Positions 1-10,216 of a stretch of DNA of 60,000 nucleotides are shown here, in pieces. Position 1 is the stretch's first letter. The number at the start of each line of letters is the position of its first letter. The notes beneath the pieces were generated by a model that was not told where the DNA came from, ran no database searches, and was given only the letters and a program-made list of their open reading frames with translations. Source of the DNA: Antedon mediterranea (taxonomy: Eukaryota; Echinodermata; Crinoidea; Comatulida; Antedonidae). The position numbers and the translations under genes were made by a program. The stretch spans positions 40,785,795 through 40,845,794 of the forward strand of contig NC_092670.1 of the NCBI RefSeq assembly GCF_964355755.1, written 5' to 3'.

Positions 1-603
1 ACAGAAATAAAATAACACAAAAATGTACGGTTGGGTTGTTAATTAAAAAATGGCAATTCTCAACCTTAGTCCCTCTGAATGCACAAGAAAACTGTGATAT
101 TTAAACTAAAAACAAAGTTGTTTTACCTAATTTTACAAAGAAAGCTAAATTTATGTGAATTTTATTTGCAGCAGACTACGGCTGACAAATTATTTTTAAA
201 AATCTCTTGGATAATATATCCAACAAGTTTTCTATACAAACATTTTACAAACATTTTACAAACATTTTAGTTGTTGATTCAGTTTTAACAAAATATAAAC
301 CATCTACTTCTATATTCTATATAGTAACACAAAATTGAATTCACAGAATTTTGTAATAAAAATATTCCAATAATTGTTGTTTTAAAACTTTTAAATTTGA
401 GTACATCTTATTTTATCAAGGTTAAGAACAGACTTGGCTAAAATTAAAATTAAATGGAAAATAATAATTTTAAAAGATCATAAAGATCATAAAATAAATG
501 TTCTATTTTTGTCAATTTGTTTTCATTTATTTTCTATTTTTAGTATTAATAATAAATATTTTTTTTACAAGGAATACCAATTATAGAAATGGTGTACTGA
601 ATA

Positions 604-604
<1 letters not shown>
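1..604. other. AT-rich non-coding DNA
   Basis: Very AT-rich sequence with frequent stops in all frames. I see no exon, RNA gene or recognisable repeat. It probably lies in a KCNQ intron, because the only identified exon (21032-21375, minus strand) has its downstream side here. Confidence 0.6.

Positions 605-639
<35 letters not shown>
605..639. repeat. (TA)n microsatellite
   Basis: An uninterrupted TA dinucleotide run of about 17 units just upstream of the 5S-derived SINE. Its length is likely polymorphic. Confidence 0.95.
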
Positions 640-642
<3 letters not shown>

Positions 643-689
643 CTCTATAAACAATCATTTTCAGCTAATTGGCTGCATGTTTTATTTAT

Positions 690-1010
690 ACTGCCATACT
701 GCGAATTTAAACGCCGGTTCTTGTCAAAAGTTAAGCAATGTTTGGCATGGTTGCATTTTTGGATTGGAGACCGTCTGGAAATAATGCATCAATTGCTGTA
801 TAGACCGAAGAGTAATGGTGTATCTGTACAATACTGATTTTATCCTATAGGCAAGATGCTTTACTCTCATTGCCTCGTCCTTTAATTGGGACATAAAGCT
901 GTTGGTCCCATGATAGTGCATGTTAAAGCACAGGTTACACTATTTACAAACAGAGTAGGGATCATCTTCCGGTGTGCTGATCTGGTAGATGCTGCAATGC
1001 TGGCTGACAT
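690..1010 (+). mobile_element. 5S rRNA-derived SINE
   Basis: The first ~100 bases resemble a degenerate 5S rRNA in the + orientation: GCCGGTTCTTGTC, then AAGTTAAGCAATG (5S box A region, about 728-740), then GGATTGGAGACCGTCTGG (box C region, about 761-778). The body that follows contains GGCAAGATGCTTTACTCTCA, GGGACATAAAGCTGTTGGTCC and AGAGTAGGGATCATCTTCCGG, which recall conserved SINE body segments of marine deuterostomes (from memory). Composite structure and divergence argue for a SINE copy rather than a 5S gene. The 3' limit is approximate. Confidence 0.75.
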
Positions 1011-2633
1011 GGGTCCGTAAATCGCTTAATCCAAATATCCTTGGTTTCTATTTGAGCTTGAGGATAATAATTACTACCTCTATCTCCTCTACCTTTAACT
1101 TATCATAATAAATTTTAAAAAGAAATGATGACTGAAGCTTTCAAATAAGCATTTAACTACAAAATTGACTAATAGCGAGAGGTCAGATACTGGAAAATGA
1201 CCTTAAGGATGACCCTAACTTAGTATTTAACCATCTTAAAAGATAGCTACATCAAAGTATGTTTGCTATTCTCCCAAATCTTTCCCTAAGTAATTTTTCC
1301 CATATTAGCATTGATATGTTATCTACATCTTCAATTGCCTCTAAACGAAGTCTTCAAATGCTACAGGAATACGTGACTTTGAATTAACAAATAACAAACC
1401 AGCTTCTATCAGTGCATGCGTCTAACGCCATAAGTAGAGTATGTTATCAGGATCCCTGAGCATTTCAATATGACTATGATAAAGTATAATCAACTAGTCA
1501 CGGTGTACATCATTCTCTCAACCCATCGGCTATTTTTTGCTGCTGTATGTGAAACTTTTACTTCACTTACGTTAATTACAATAGTTTACTAGGTTGTCGT
1601 GCATGATTGACCCTTCAGCATTTAAAAAACAAACATTAGTATGTAGCACATTAATTATTTATAATATACACATACAATTTATCAGTAACTATGTACAGTA
1701 AGTCTGACGGCCTTGTGAATAAACACCATTGAGGTGAACAAAAGTGTTACCGTTTTTTATTCTTATTTATTATATTCTAAATGTTGAATGTATGTACTCT
1801 ATCATTTAACCCAGTATATAATTTGTATATACTATTAGTAAGTGATGTGAAGTGGTGTAATAGCTATGAGCGCTCACTGGCTAAATCCTAAGCTCCAGAG
1901 CGTAAGGGGCCTCAGAGCATGAGCAATCCAATGTAACTACCCAGTGTTGGAGGGCCCTTATGTGTGTAATCCATAAAACTTTTCCCTCTGCTGATGTATA
2001 GGGGATTAATCTGCACATGGATAAGTGATGAGACACTGTACAACATTTTATCTTTCTTCAGGGTCACTTTGTGTTGACCACCAAACCACGCTCATTCATC
2101 TGTCCAAAACGACAAGGACCGAGTGGCTACAGTGGCTCAACTCAGTATGTTAAACATAGACTACTAGCTGAGTATTTTAATACTCTATTACCAATGCGTT
2201 CAAAATGCATTATATGATGTTGAAAACTATATGTATAATTGATAACTTTTGTTGTTACAATAAGAATATCAACAAAGTTACTAATTTGCATATTATTTTT
2301 CACAGGTGAGCTTACTCGGAAACAAAGGGCCATAATGTGAATAGTTTATAATTCTACCACCAGTTTCATGTGGAAATATTACTACCGGGATATTTGCCTC
2401 ACTTAACATGTAAGTATCTTTATTTTCTAAATTAGTTACAGACACTAGTGTACTAAGTCATGTTTAACAAACATCTATTGTATATTATTGATGAACTTCT
2501 ATTGCCGTGCGTTCACCTAAGATTTATTTTCGATGACCTAGGATATACGCATAATGTATACGATTCACGGTCAACTCGACTCGGAGTCAAATGAGGAAGC
2601 ACAACGCACACTGAATGACGTTACTAGTATCTG
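1011..2633. other. Non-coding, probably intronic; possible repeat debris
   Basis: No exon recognised. GC is somewhat higher at 1860-2130, which may be an unidentified old repeat. The stretch 1704-1753 is annotated separately as a LINE-like 3' end. Confidence 0.5.
1704..1753 (+). mobile_element. LINE-like 3' terminal fragment
   Basis: The segment has ACGGCCTTGT, then AACACCATTGAGGTGAAC with a CACC/GGTG hairpin. The same arrangement occurs at 17065-17124. A conserved GGCCTTGT plus small hairpin near an A-rich end is typical of non-LTR retrotransposon 3' UTRs. No coding part remains, so the class is inferred. Confidence 0.4.
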
Positions 2634-2773
2634 CAGTAAAGCTCTGTCTACAGTAAAGCTCTGTCTACACTATCAAATTACCACCATATATGGACATGCT
2701 GATGTCATATCACTAGCATATTTGGGCATATCACACTTTGTTGTCAAACTTGTTTGATAGTTTAGACAGAGCC
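2634..2773. mobile_element. Short TIR element, family A, copy 1
   Basis: The terminal inverted repeat is GCTCTGTCTACACTATCAAA and its complement TTTGATAGTTTAGACAGAGC. The middle has the family's ATATGGACATG...GATGTCATATCACTA...ATTTGGGCATATCAC block. The left TIR end is tandemly duplicated (17-bp unit CAGTAAAGCTCTGTCTA twice). No coding capacity, so this is a MITE-like non-autonomous element. Confidence 0.85.
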
Positions 2774-2873
2774 ATATAAATGAAAACTGTAGATACTGCT
2801 AGCATATTTCAATTATAGTTACAAACAGTAGTTACCGTAGTTTTAAATAAAGGATTTTTTTTTTTAACCATCT

Positions 2874-3047
2874 TTAATGAGGGTGATCCATCCAGCAATT
2901 GCTGATCATTTAGGGACCCTGATAGGTTCACAAGACAAACATATACACATGATGCTCTACATAAACAAAGTTTTATTATAAGTCTTTGGGAGTGGAGTTG
3001 TAATTTTGTCCTTAGAAAAAATCCTGACATGTACGTGACGCGACTAG
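2874..3047 (-). mobile_element. tRNA-derived SINE body and tail
   Basis: Read on the minus strand, a tRNA-like B box (GGGTTCTAGTC near 3047) is followed by ATGTCAGGATTTTTTCT, then ACAACTCCACTCCC, and a tail ending TCACCCTCATTAAAG. The element at 53548-53640 has the same ATGTCAGGATTTTTTCT after its B box, and 39610-39760 has CAACTCCACTCCC, so these are related SINEs. Its tRNA-like head continues into the adjacent 49-bp array. Confidence 0.7.
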
Positions 3048-3890
3048 AACCCAGGACCCTTGGAGTGGTAGCCCAGCATCATAACCACCACGCCACAACC
3101 CAGGACCCTTGGAGTGGTAGCCCAGCATCATAACCACCACGCCACAACCTAGGACCCTTGGAGTGGTAGCCCAGCATCATAACCACCAAGCCACAACCTA
3201 GGACCCTTGGAGTGGTAGCCCAGCATCATAACCACCACGCCACAACCCAGGACCCTTGGAGTGGTAGCCCAGCATCATAACCACCAAGCCACAACCTAGG
3301 ACCCTTGGAGTGGTAGCCCAGCATCATAACCACTAAGCCACAACCCAGGACCCTTGGAGTGGTAGCCCAGCATCATAACCACTAAGCCACAACCCAGGAC
3401 CCTTGGAGTGGTAGCCCAGCATCATAACCACCACGCCACAACCCAGGACCCTTGGAGTGGTAGCCCAGCATCATAACCACCACGCCACAACCCAGGACCC
3501 TTGGAGTGGTAGCCCAGCATCATAACCACCACGCCACAACCTAGGACCCTTGGAGTGGTAGCCCAGCATCATAACCACTAAGCCACAACCCAGGACCCTT
3601 GGAGTGGTAGCCCAGCATCATAACCACTAAGCCACAACCCAGGACCCTTGGAGTGGTAGCCCAGCATAATAACCACCACGCCACAACCCAGGACCCTTGG
3701 AGTGGTAGCCCAGCATCATAACCACCACGCCACAACCCAGGACCCTTGGAGTGGTAGCCCAGCATCATAACCACCACGCCACAACCCAGGACCCTTGGAG
3801 TGGTAGCCCAGCATCATAACCACCAAGCCACAACCTAGGACCCTTGGAGTGGTAGCCCAGCATCATAACCACTAAACCACAACTTCACTC
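3048..3890 (-). repeat. 49-bp tandem array made from a SINE tRNA-like head (17 copies)
   Basis: GGAGTGGTAG recurs exactly every 49 bp from 3062 to 3846, giving 17 units. On the minus strand each unit reads GTGGCGTGGTGGTTATGATG (A-box-like), then CTGGGCTACCACTCC, then GGGTCCTGGGTTC/TAGG (start of a B box). The array abuts a SINE body whose own head is the same sequence, so it looks like local amplification of the tRNA-like part. Variation is limited to a few positions (CACG, CAAG or CTAAG; CCCAGG or CCTAGG). Open frames across it are repeat artefacts. Confidence 0.9.
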
Positions 3891-4356
3891 AAACATTAAA
3901 CCATTTATTTCTGCAAAGTACGCATACTTAGTGACTCACACCAGCGAAATCAGATATTAATCTTAAGTGAAACGCATCAAAATCAAATTACAATTTTAAA
4001 AATCAATTTTATATTATTATCACCAACTTGAATATTCACAAACATGAAGTAAATATAATATATAAACTCATTAATATTAAAATGCTAAATTTAAGTCTAC
4101 TTAAAATAATAACTGTCAAGTTATTGCCCTTCTCTTCCTCATAATAGCAGAAGTTGGAACTAATTATTGATCTGAAACAGATTACAGCTTATCAAAGTAT
4201 ATTCAAATATAAAATATATTTTATCTCATAAATCATCATTTCAAACCGACCGAATATTTTCTTTTTGAAATTACATTTACTGATTGCAAACATTTGCATG
4301 CTTTGATGATGTGACATCTTAGTACTCAATTGCACTGTAATGTATTTGAGTCAAAC

Positions 4357-4547
4357 TAAAGCTCTGTTTACACTGTCAAACTTTATGTGACAAAAATGAT
4401 GTGCCCATATATGGATGATGATGTCATATAACTACCTTATTTGGGCATATCACTACCATATTTGGGCATATCACTACCTTATTTGGGCACATCACTACCT
4501 TATTTGGGCATATCACATAAAGTTTGATAGTGTAAACAGTGCCTTAC
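4357..4547. mobile_element. Short TIR element, family A, copy 2
   Basis: The TIRs are GCTCTGTTTACACTGTCAAA and TTTGATAGTGTAAACAGTGC. The internal TATCACTACC(A/T)TATTTGGGCA motif is expanded to four or five copies, which makes this copy longer than most. TAAA precedes the left TIR. No coding capacity. Confidence 0.85.
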
Positions 4548-5447
4548 TCTATAGATATCAGAACCAAATATATCCCTTTATTGTTCATTTCCTTATAAAG
4601 TTAAGTTCAAACTATTAATGAAAACAAAAACATTACAGAAGAGGTCGCAAATTTTGTTTGTATTGCCCAAGAAAAAAGAAAAAAATATTATGCAACACAA
4701 TAGATTAATTAGCTTTTACTTTTTTTCTGAAGCCTATATATGTTCAAATAAAATCCTTGAAAAGGGAAATTTGGAAAAACAAACCAATTATGTCTTCATG
4801 TTAACATTTTAACTGTTAAACATAGAGTTTTTTTTTATTTAATCTGTAAAAACTTGTACAAAGTGAGATAGAATTAAATTAACATTTCTGCAGTGGTCAT
4901 AAATCAAGTGTAACTGAGAAGCCAGACAACATGATAATATGTAAACTGATGTTGTTATTAATTTGACATAACATAATCATGATACTGTAATAAGGTTTAT
5001 CATTCATTTGCACCTAACAGATACATAGACAGACACTGCATAATTCAAATGAAGTATTTAAACAAATTTTGTTGTTGTCATTGTTAAAACAATATCCATG
5101 TTGTTGTTGTTGTTTGGTTTGTTTAAATATAATGAGTTTAGGGTGTGTGTGCCTTTTTAATCCCATGTCTACAACGAATCCAATCGGTTTATAAATGTAT
5201 TGCTATTTTAAAAAATGATGACTTCGGTTGGCAAACCATTCCCATACGTTATATGTTGTTATTTTTGTTGTTGAAACAAAATGTGTGTAAAGCCTGAAGG
5301 AAAAGAAATTGAATTTGTCATCTGGGCATGTTTAATTACACAATTAAGTCAATGACCTACCCATCAAATTTGGCATTTGGTTTTTTTTTGTATTGCTGAG
5401 GACCCCATAACATTTGCCTCTTAAATGGTGACTATAAATAATAATGT
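4548..5447. other. AT-rich non-coding DNA
   Basis: No exon or named repeat. Short TTG trinucleotide runs occur near 5070-5115 and homopolymer T tracts are common. Probably KCNQ intron. Confidence 0.5.
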
Positions 5448-5812
5448 TTCCCAATAAAATCTATGGTTAAATGAATAATTTGCCTTTTTTAGATTTATGT
5501 TTATATTATTATGAAGAATAAAGAACAGTGAAATATATAATTAAGTTGTTTTCCAATAAAAATCTATGCTTAAATCATATTTATATTTGCCTTTTATTTA
5601 GATTTATGTTAATATTATTATGAAGAATAAAGAACAGTGAAATATAATTAAGTTGTTTTCCAATAAAAATCTATGGTTAAATCATATTTATATTTGCCTT
5701 TTATTTAGATTTATGTTAATATTATTATGAAGAAAAAGAACAGTGAAATATATAATTAAGTTGTTTTCCAATAAAAATCTATGGTTAAATCATATTATAT
5801 ATTTGCCTTTTT
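5448..5812. repeat. ~107-bp tandem repeat, about 3.5 copies
   Basis: Units start with TTCCAATAAAAATCTATG at 5551, 5658 and 5766, with a diverged copy from about 5448. Each runs through TTTGCCTTTTATTTAG, ATTATTATGAAGAATAAAG and AACAGTGAAATATA. Spacing is 102, 107 and 108 bp. The last copy breaks off at TTTTTTAG, where unrelated sequence begins. Confidence 0.9.
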
Positions 5813-5892
5813 TAGTCGCGTGGATGCGACTCAAAAGTTCACTATGTCTGTCTGTCGGTCCGGTATCAATATGCGTTTTAGCACGCGACTTA
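5813..5892. repeat. Small inverted repeat AGTCGCGTG/CACGCGACT
   Basis: A 9-bp inverted repeat encloses TGTCTGTCTGTCGGTCCGG. The sequence is GC-rich and starts abruptly where the 107-bp array ends, which suggests a small inserted element. The family was not identified. Confidence 0.5.
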
Positions 5893-6411
5893 TGGCTGTT
5901 GGCCTTGTTTTAGATTATGTTAATATTATTATTATAAAGATGATAATTATTATTACAGTATCAGAACAGAACTACCTTCTATTACGTCACATGAGTAGTG
6001 AGCTTTACTTTTTTAAAGAAAATATGTCATAAAACTGAATCTTCTTTATGATTACGTTATGACGTACAGTCGTACTTTAAACCCATTGTAAATTTCAAAC
6101 CTAAAATAGCTTTTAATTGCTAGTTGTTTTCACTGAGTCACTATAATTTTGTTCTATTTATTTCATTTTATAAACTTTATAATGTAGAAATCACCATTGA
6201 GAGATGTCATTTGAACAGTTTAATTTAGATTTTAATTTGTCATTACTAATTATTATAGGGGATCTTTGGTAACAGAAAATAACAATTAAAAAAGACCATG
6301 TATAATACCACCAAAATTACGAGTGAGAATCAATATGGTAAGGCATTTAATAAAATGCAGACATTTTTAAAAAAAGATGGGCTTTTAAAGCACAAATAGT
6401 TCCTAATCAGT

Positions 6412-6560
6412 TGCATAGTGGTAGCCCAGTGGTTAGGCCACTATCAGACTAGAAGACCTGGGTTCAATTCCAGATAAGAAAGACTCCAATCTATTCAACT
6501 GTACCTGGTTGAAAAATACTAGAAGGCATCGTGGTACTTGTCACCCTACCACATAATTAA
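6412..6560 (+). mobile_element. tRNA-derived SINE
   Basis: An A-box-like GTGGTAGCCCAGTGGTTAGG (about 6418) is followed 35-40 bp later by a B box GGGTTCAATTCC (about 6461). A SINE-like body follows (CCTGGTTGAAAAATACT, GGCATCGTGGTACTTGTCAC). The head resembles the 49-bp units at 3048-3890. No mature tRNA cloverleaf is supported. Confidence 0.7.
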
Positions 6561-7199
6561 TGCAGAGGCTTAGTACAATGAGCTCCTAAATCTCATTTAT
6601 TCACAATCACATGTCCTGGAATATGGAACTCGCTTTTACTAATATTACAATCATAAACATAGAAGATATTAAAGTTTATAGGCTTATAAAAAAACGAAAT
6701 GAAATGTTTATGCACTGGTCAAAAAGTATATAATAAGAAGGATAATAATAATAATATTAAATTAGAAAGATTAATTAATCAACCATAAAGATGATGTCTT
6801 ATAAATATTCCTAAATTTGAAGGAAATATTTCAATATTAGCATCACGCACTCCAATCAAATTGAAATGCACAAATTTGAACTTATTGGATTTTTTCGAGA
6901 CAATTAATTTTCTGATATCCAAGGATTTTATTTGGCTTTTATATTCATTAAATTTGAAAACCTTGATAGCTTATGTAAAAATAACATTGAATTTATATTG
7001 AATTTCTGAATATTGAATATTCTTAAATGTGTCTGACAATATAGCAGCACATGCTTAGTGACATAAATGTATTAAGTAATGTGTAATTGAGTGAATATAA
7101 TTGACATTATAAATAAATAATTGAAACAGCTGAAATTAATATACAAACAATACAGAGAGAAACATCACTGTATGTAATTAACTCTAATGTGTATACTCT
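6561..7199. other. AT-rich non-coding DNA
   Basis: No exon, RNA or repeat recognised. Confidence 0.5.
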
Positions 7200-8108
7200 G
7201 ATCATCATTTGTAACACTAGTGTTTACACTCAGACCCATTTGTAACACTAGTGTTCATTCTTAGCCGTTTTTGTAAAACTAGTGTTCACACTTGAACCTC
7301 TTTGTAACACTAGTGTTCAAGCTCACCTTTGTAACACTGTTCATACTCCCCTCAGACCCCTTTGTAACACTAGGTTCAAGATCAGACCCCTTTGTAACAA
7401 TAGTGTTCAAGCTCAGACTCCCTTTGTAGCACTAGTGTTCACACTCAGACACATTTGTAACACTAGTGTTCACACTCCCTCATACAGTACCCTTTGTAAC
7501 ACTAGTGTTCACACTCAGACACATTTGTAACACTAGTGTTTACACTCAGACACATTTTTAGCACTAGTGTTCACACTCAGACCCCTTTGTAACACTAGTG
7601 GTCACATTCAAACCCTTTGTAACACTAGTGTTCACATTTAAACCCTTTGTAACACTAGTGTTCACATTCAGACCCTAACACTAGTGTTCACATTTAGACC
7701 CCTTTGTAACAATAGTATTCCCAATAAAAACCCTTTGTAACACTAGTGTTTACATTTCCTCATACCCCTTTGTAACACTATAGTGTTCACACTCCCTCAT
7801 ACCTCTTTGTAACACTAGTGTTTACACTCCCTCATACCCCTTTGTAACAACACTCCCTCATACCTCTTCGTAACACTAGTGTTCACACTCCCTCGTACCC
7901 CTTTGTACTGTAACACTAGTGTTCACACTCCCTCATACCCCTTTGTAGTGTAACACTAGTGTTCACACTCCCTCATACTCTTTTGTACTGTAACACTAGT
8001 GTTCACACTCCCTCATATCCCTTTGTACTGTAACACTAGTGTTCACACTATAGTGTTCACACTCTCTCATACCCCTTTGTACTGTAACACTAGTGTTCGC
8101 ACTAGTAC
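7200..8108. repeat. Degenerate tandem array built on palindrome AACACTAGTGTT
   Basis: About two dozen units of roughly 27-40 bp share CCTTTGTAACACTAGTGTTCACACTC. AACACTAGTGTT is a perfect 12-bp palindrome. Early units carry CAGACCC or CAGACACA after it; later units carry CTCCCTCATACC and often CTTTGTACTG before it, so the array has subfamilies. Open frames on both strands here are repeat artefacts. Confidence 0.9.
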
Positions 8109-9319
8109 TAAAATTCAGATGTGTGTATGTACTGTATTTCACTATCAATATCAAAAATCTTGTTCCTTCTCCTGTTATTAAACACAAATATACTACTTAA
8201 AAAATAAGAATATTGTAGATCTTTTTCTGACTTGCTTATGGGGAAAGGAATGTCATTTAAAAATAAATGTATATTTGAACAATGAAATGTTAAATGAAAC
8301 ATGATAAAGACATACGCACAAATGATCGTAAAGCAGTACTTGAAAATTCCCCCTTTTGTCCCTGATCGTTCTCACCTTTTACATTAATAGAAATTATGAT
8401 TCATCAAAGGCACTCTCATTAATTTTTTTTTTTAATGTAAAATATAATATTACATTTTGGTGTGCTACAGAAAGACCATGTTTATAGAACTAATTATGCA
8501 TATCTTAAAGTACTTATCTAAAGCAGTATGTTGTTTTAGTTAATCAGAAATAACAAACACCCACGTTTTGCACAAAGCAAATCAAAATATATTTAAATTA
8601 GTTGATGGTAAAATGTGAGACACTTAGAATCTGTTTCAAGGTAGCTAATATCAGGGAAGAGTGAAATAACATTAACGTATCTTTTATGTAAACTAACATT
8701 TAATTCTTTAAAAAGAGGATTCGTAAATGCTTTAACTGTCTGACAGGAGATTTATTTATCAGACGATAAACATTTTCAAATGTCATGCGGTAGGTGTTGG
8801 TATCTTAAGCGTTGGCGCCATGAATTGTGGGTAACAGATGCCATAACATACTCGGCTATTCTGTACATGACCTCTGGTATATTGACTTTATTAAATAATG
8901 CAGGGGCGGATCTAATAGAATACATGAGGTATCCATATATACCCAATTAAAAAATAATTTTGGATTACAAGCTCTGTGTTTAGAGAAGAAAAATCCAAAT
9001 TGGTTCTTTCTTTGACATGAAGGTTGGCCACGATGCCTCCATCTACTATGAAGTCATTGCAAAAATTATAGCAAATTGTAGAGATTACATGGTACCATTG
9101 TGCAGCACAAGCATGCTTTTTTTTGACAGAAAAAAGTTTTTAGACCCTTTGAAAAAAAAATCATAAATATAAAATGTTCTTGGTTCTTTGAGGCTAATAA
9201 GTTTTAGATACAATACTCATCTACAGTATAGAGCAGTTGGAAACATTTTGCCTCCTTTAATCAATTTTCAATCCACTATTGACACTCAAAGGATCGCCCT
9301 GCTGGACAACAGCTGTTTA
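8109..9319. other. Non-coding, probably intronic
   Basis: No exon convincingly recognised. A short more GC-balanced patch at 8790-8890 was read on both strands for KCNQ transmembrane motifs and showed none. Confidence 0.5.
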
Positions 9320-9409
9320 AAGCACCCGATATTCCCGGATTAATTCCCCAACTAAGTGTTCAACCGGACCCAACATTGCTTAACTTTGGTGATCAGACGA
9401 GAACCGGTA
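9320..9409 (-). mobile_element. 5S rRNA-derived sequence (SINE head or 5S pseudogene)
   Basis: On the minus strand this reads ATACCGGTTCTCGTCTGATC, ACCAAAGTTAAGCAATG, then a diverged middle and CCGGGAATATCGGGTGCTTT, collinear with eukaryotic 5S rRNA from about position 25 to 115. It lacks the exact 5S ends and box C is degenerate, so it is not a functional gene. It preserves 5S better than the element at 690. Confidence 0.75.
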
Positions 9410-10216
9410 TTTATGTTATTGCTGGAATTGCCTAATAATTTAGAAAATTCTCAATTTCTTAATTCTTTCAAATTTCTTATAAAATTAAAGCACTATAAAT
9501 CTGAGAATAAGAATATAGAGAATTGATATTGTTGATATGATGCTACAGTATCAATTACCAATATAGTATGCGCTGATTATATTTAAATAACATGGTATAA
9601 ATTTTTATACTAGTATGTATATCAATTACTTATCTTGAATTACAATATTTATTATGTACCAATTCCCAAATTGTATTCGTATATATTTTGTATTAGTAAT
9701 TAATATTCTGTTAACTAAGGTGTTTCATTTAGGGACCAGTAACGAATTCAGGATTTTGAAATAGGAGGAGCCTAAAAATGGCAAATTCTAGGTGCTGAAC
9801 TTAAAATAATTTCTTATCTTTTGCATTACAATTTGCAAAATATATACCCCCCATTCCCCTTCTTGAATCCTCTATGTGGACAACAGTGGAAATAAGTTAC
9901 CTTTGTACTTTTCTGTGTTTTTATCCTTGATTGTTTCTACTTTGCTAGGCCAGCATAAATACCATCTTGTATCAAAAGTATATTATCAACTATCATTTGC
10001 ATGTGGTAATAGGGATCAACACCTGAGTAAACTAATGGAATCCCATGAAGATTAAACCTAATGTTATTTTAAATGTCACATCTTTCGGTGGACTTTACAA
10101 TTATAGCATTAAATAAAAATAGTGACAACATTCAAAAGGGTCAATTACTTTATCAAAATGAATTAATAATTTAATTTACATTTTCATATTAACAGTACTT
10201 TATGATTAAATTTACT
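9410..10216. other. AT-rich non-coding DNA
   Basis: Nothing recognisable. Probably KCNQ intron. Confidence 0.5.

Noticed and set aside
3541-3777. 78-codon repetitive frame on the minus strand
   Set aside because: It is the 49-bp SINE-head array in one frame; the peptide simply repeats the DNA unit.
6418-6475. Possible functional tRNA gene
   Set aside because: A and B boxes are present but no paired acceptor stem or proper anticodon arm could be drawn, and a SINE body follows.
7282-8187. Open frames on both strands with repeated CNTSVHT-like or NTSVTVQR-like peptides
   Set aside because: They follow the AACACTAGTGTT array and change frame with it.
8790-8890. Minus-strand segment EVMYRIAEYVMASVT resembling a channel S2-S3 loop
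   Set aside because: It lacks the KCNQ landmarks (W-S/A-A-G-C, R-x-R-F-x-R-K-P) and has no flanking splice sites; similarity is superficial.
9320-9409. Functional 5S rRNA gene
   Set aside because: Lacks both mature ends and carries many changes and indels in the box C/loop E region.
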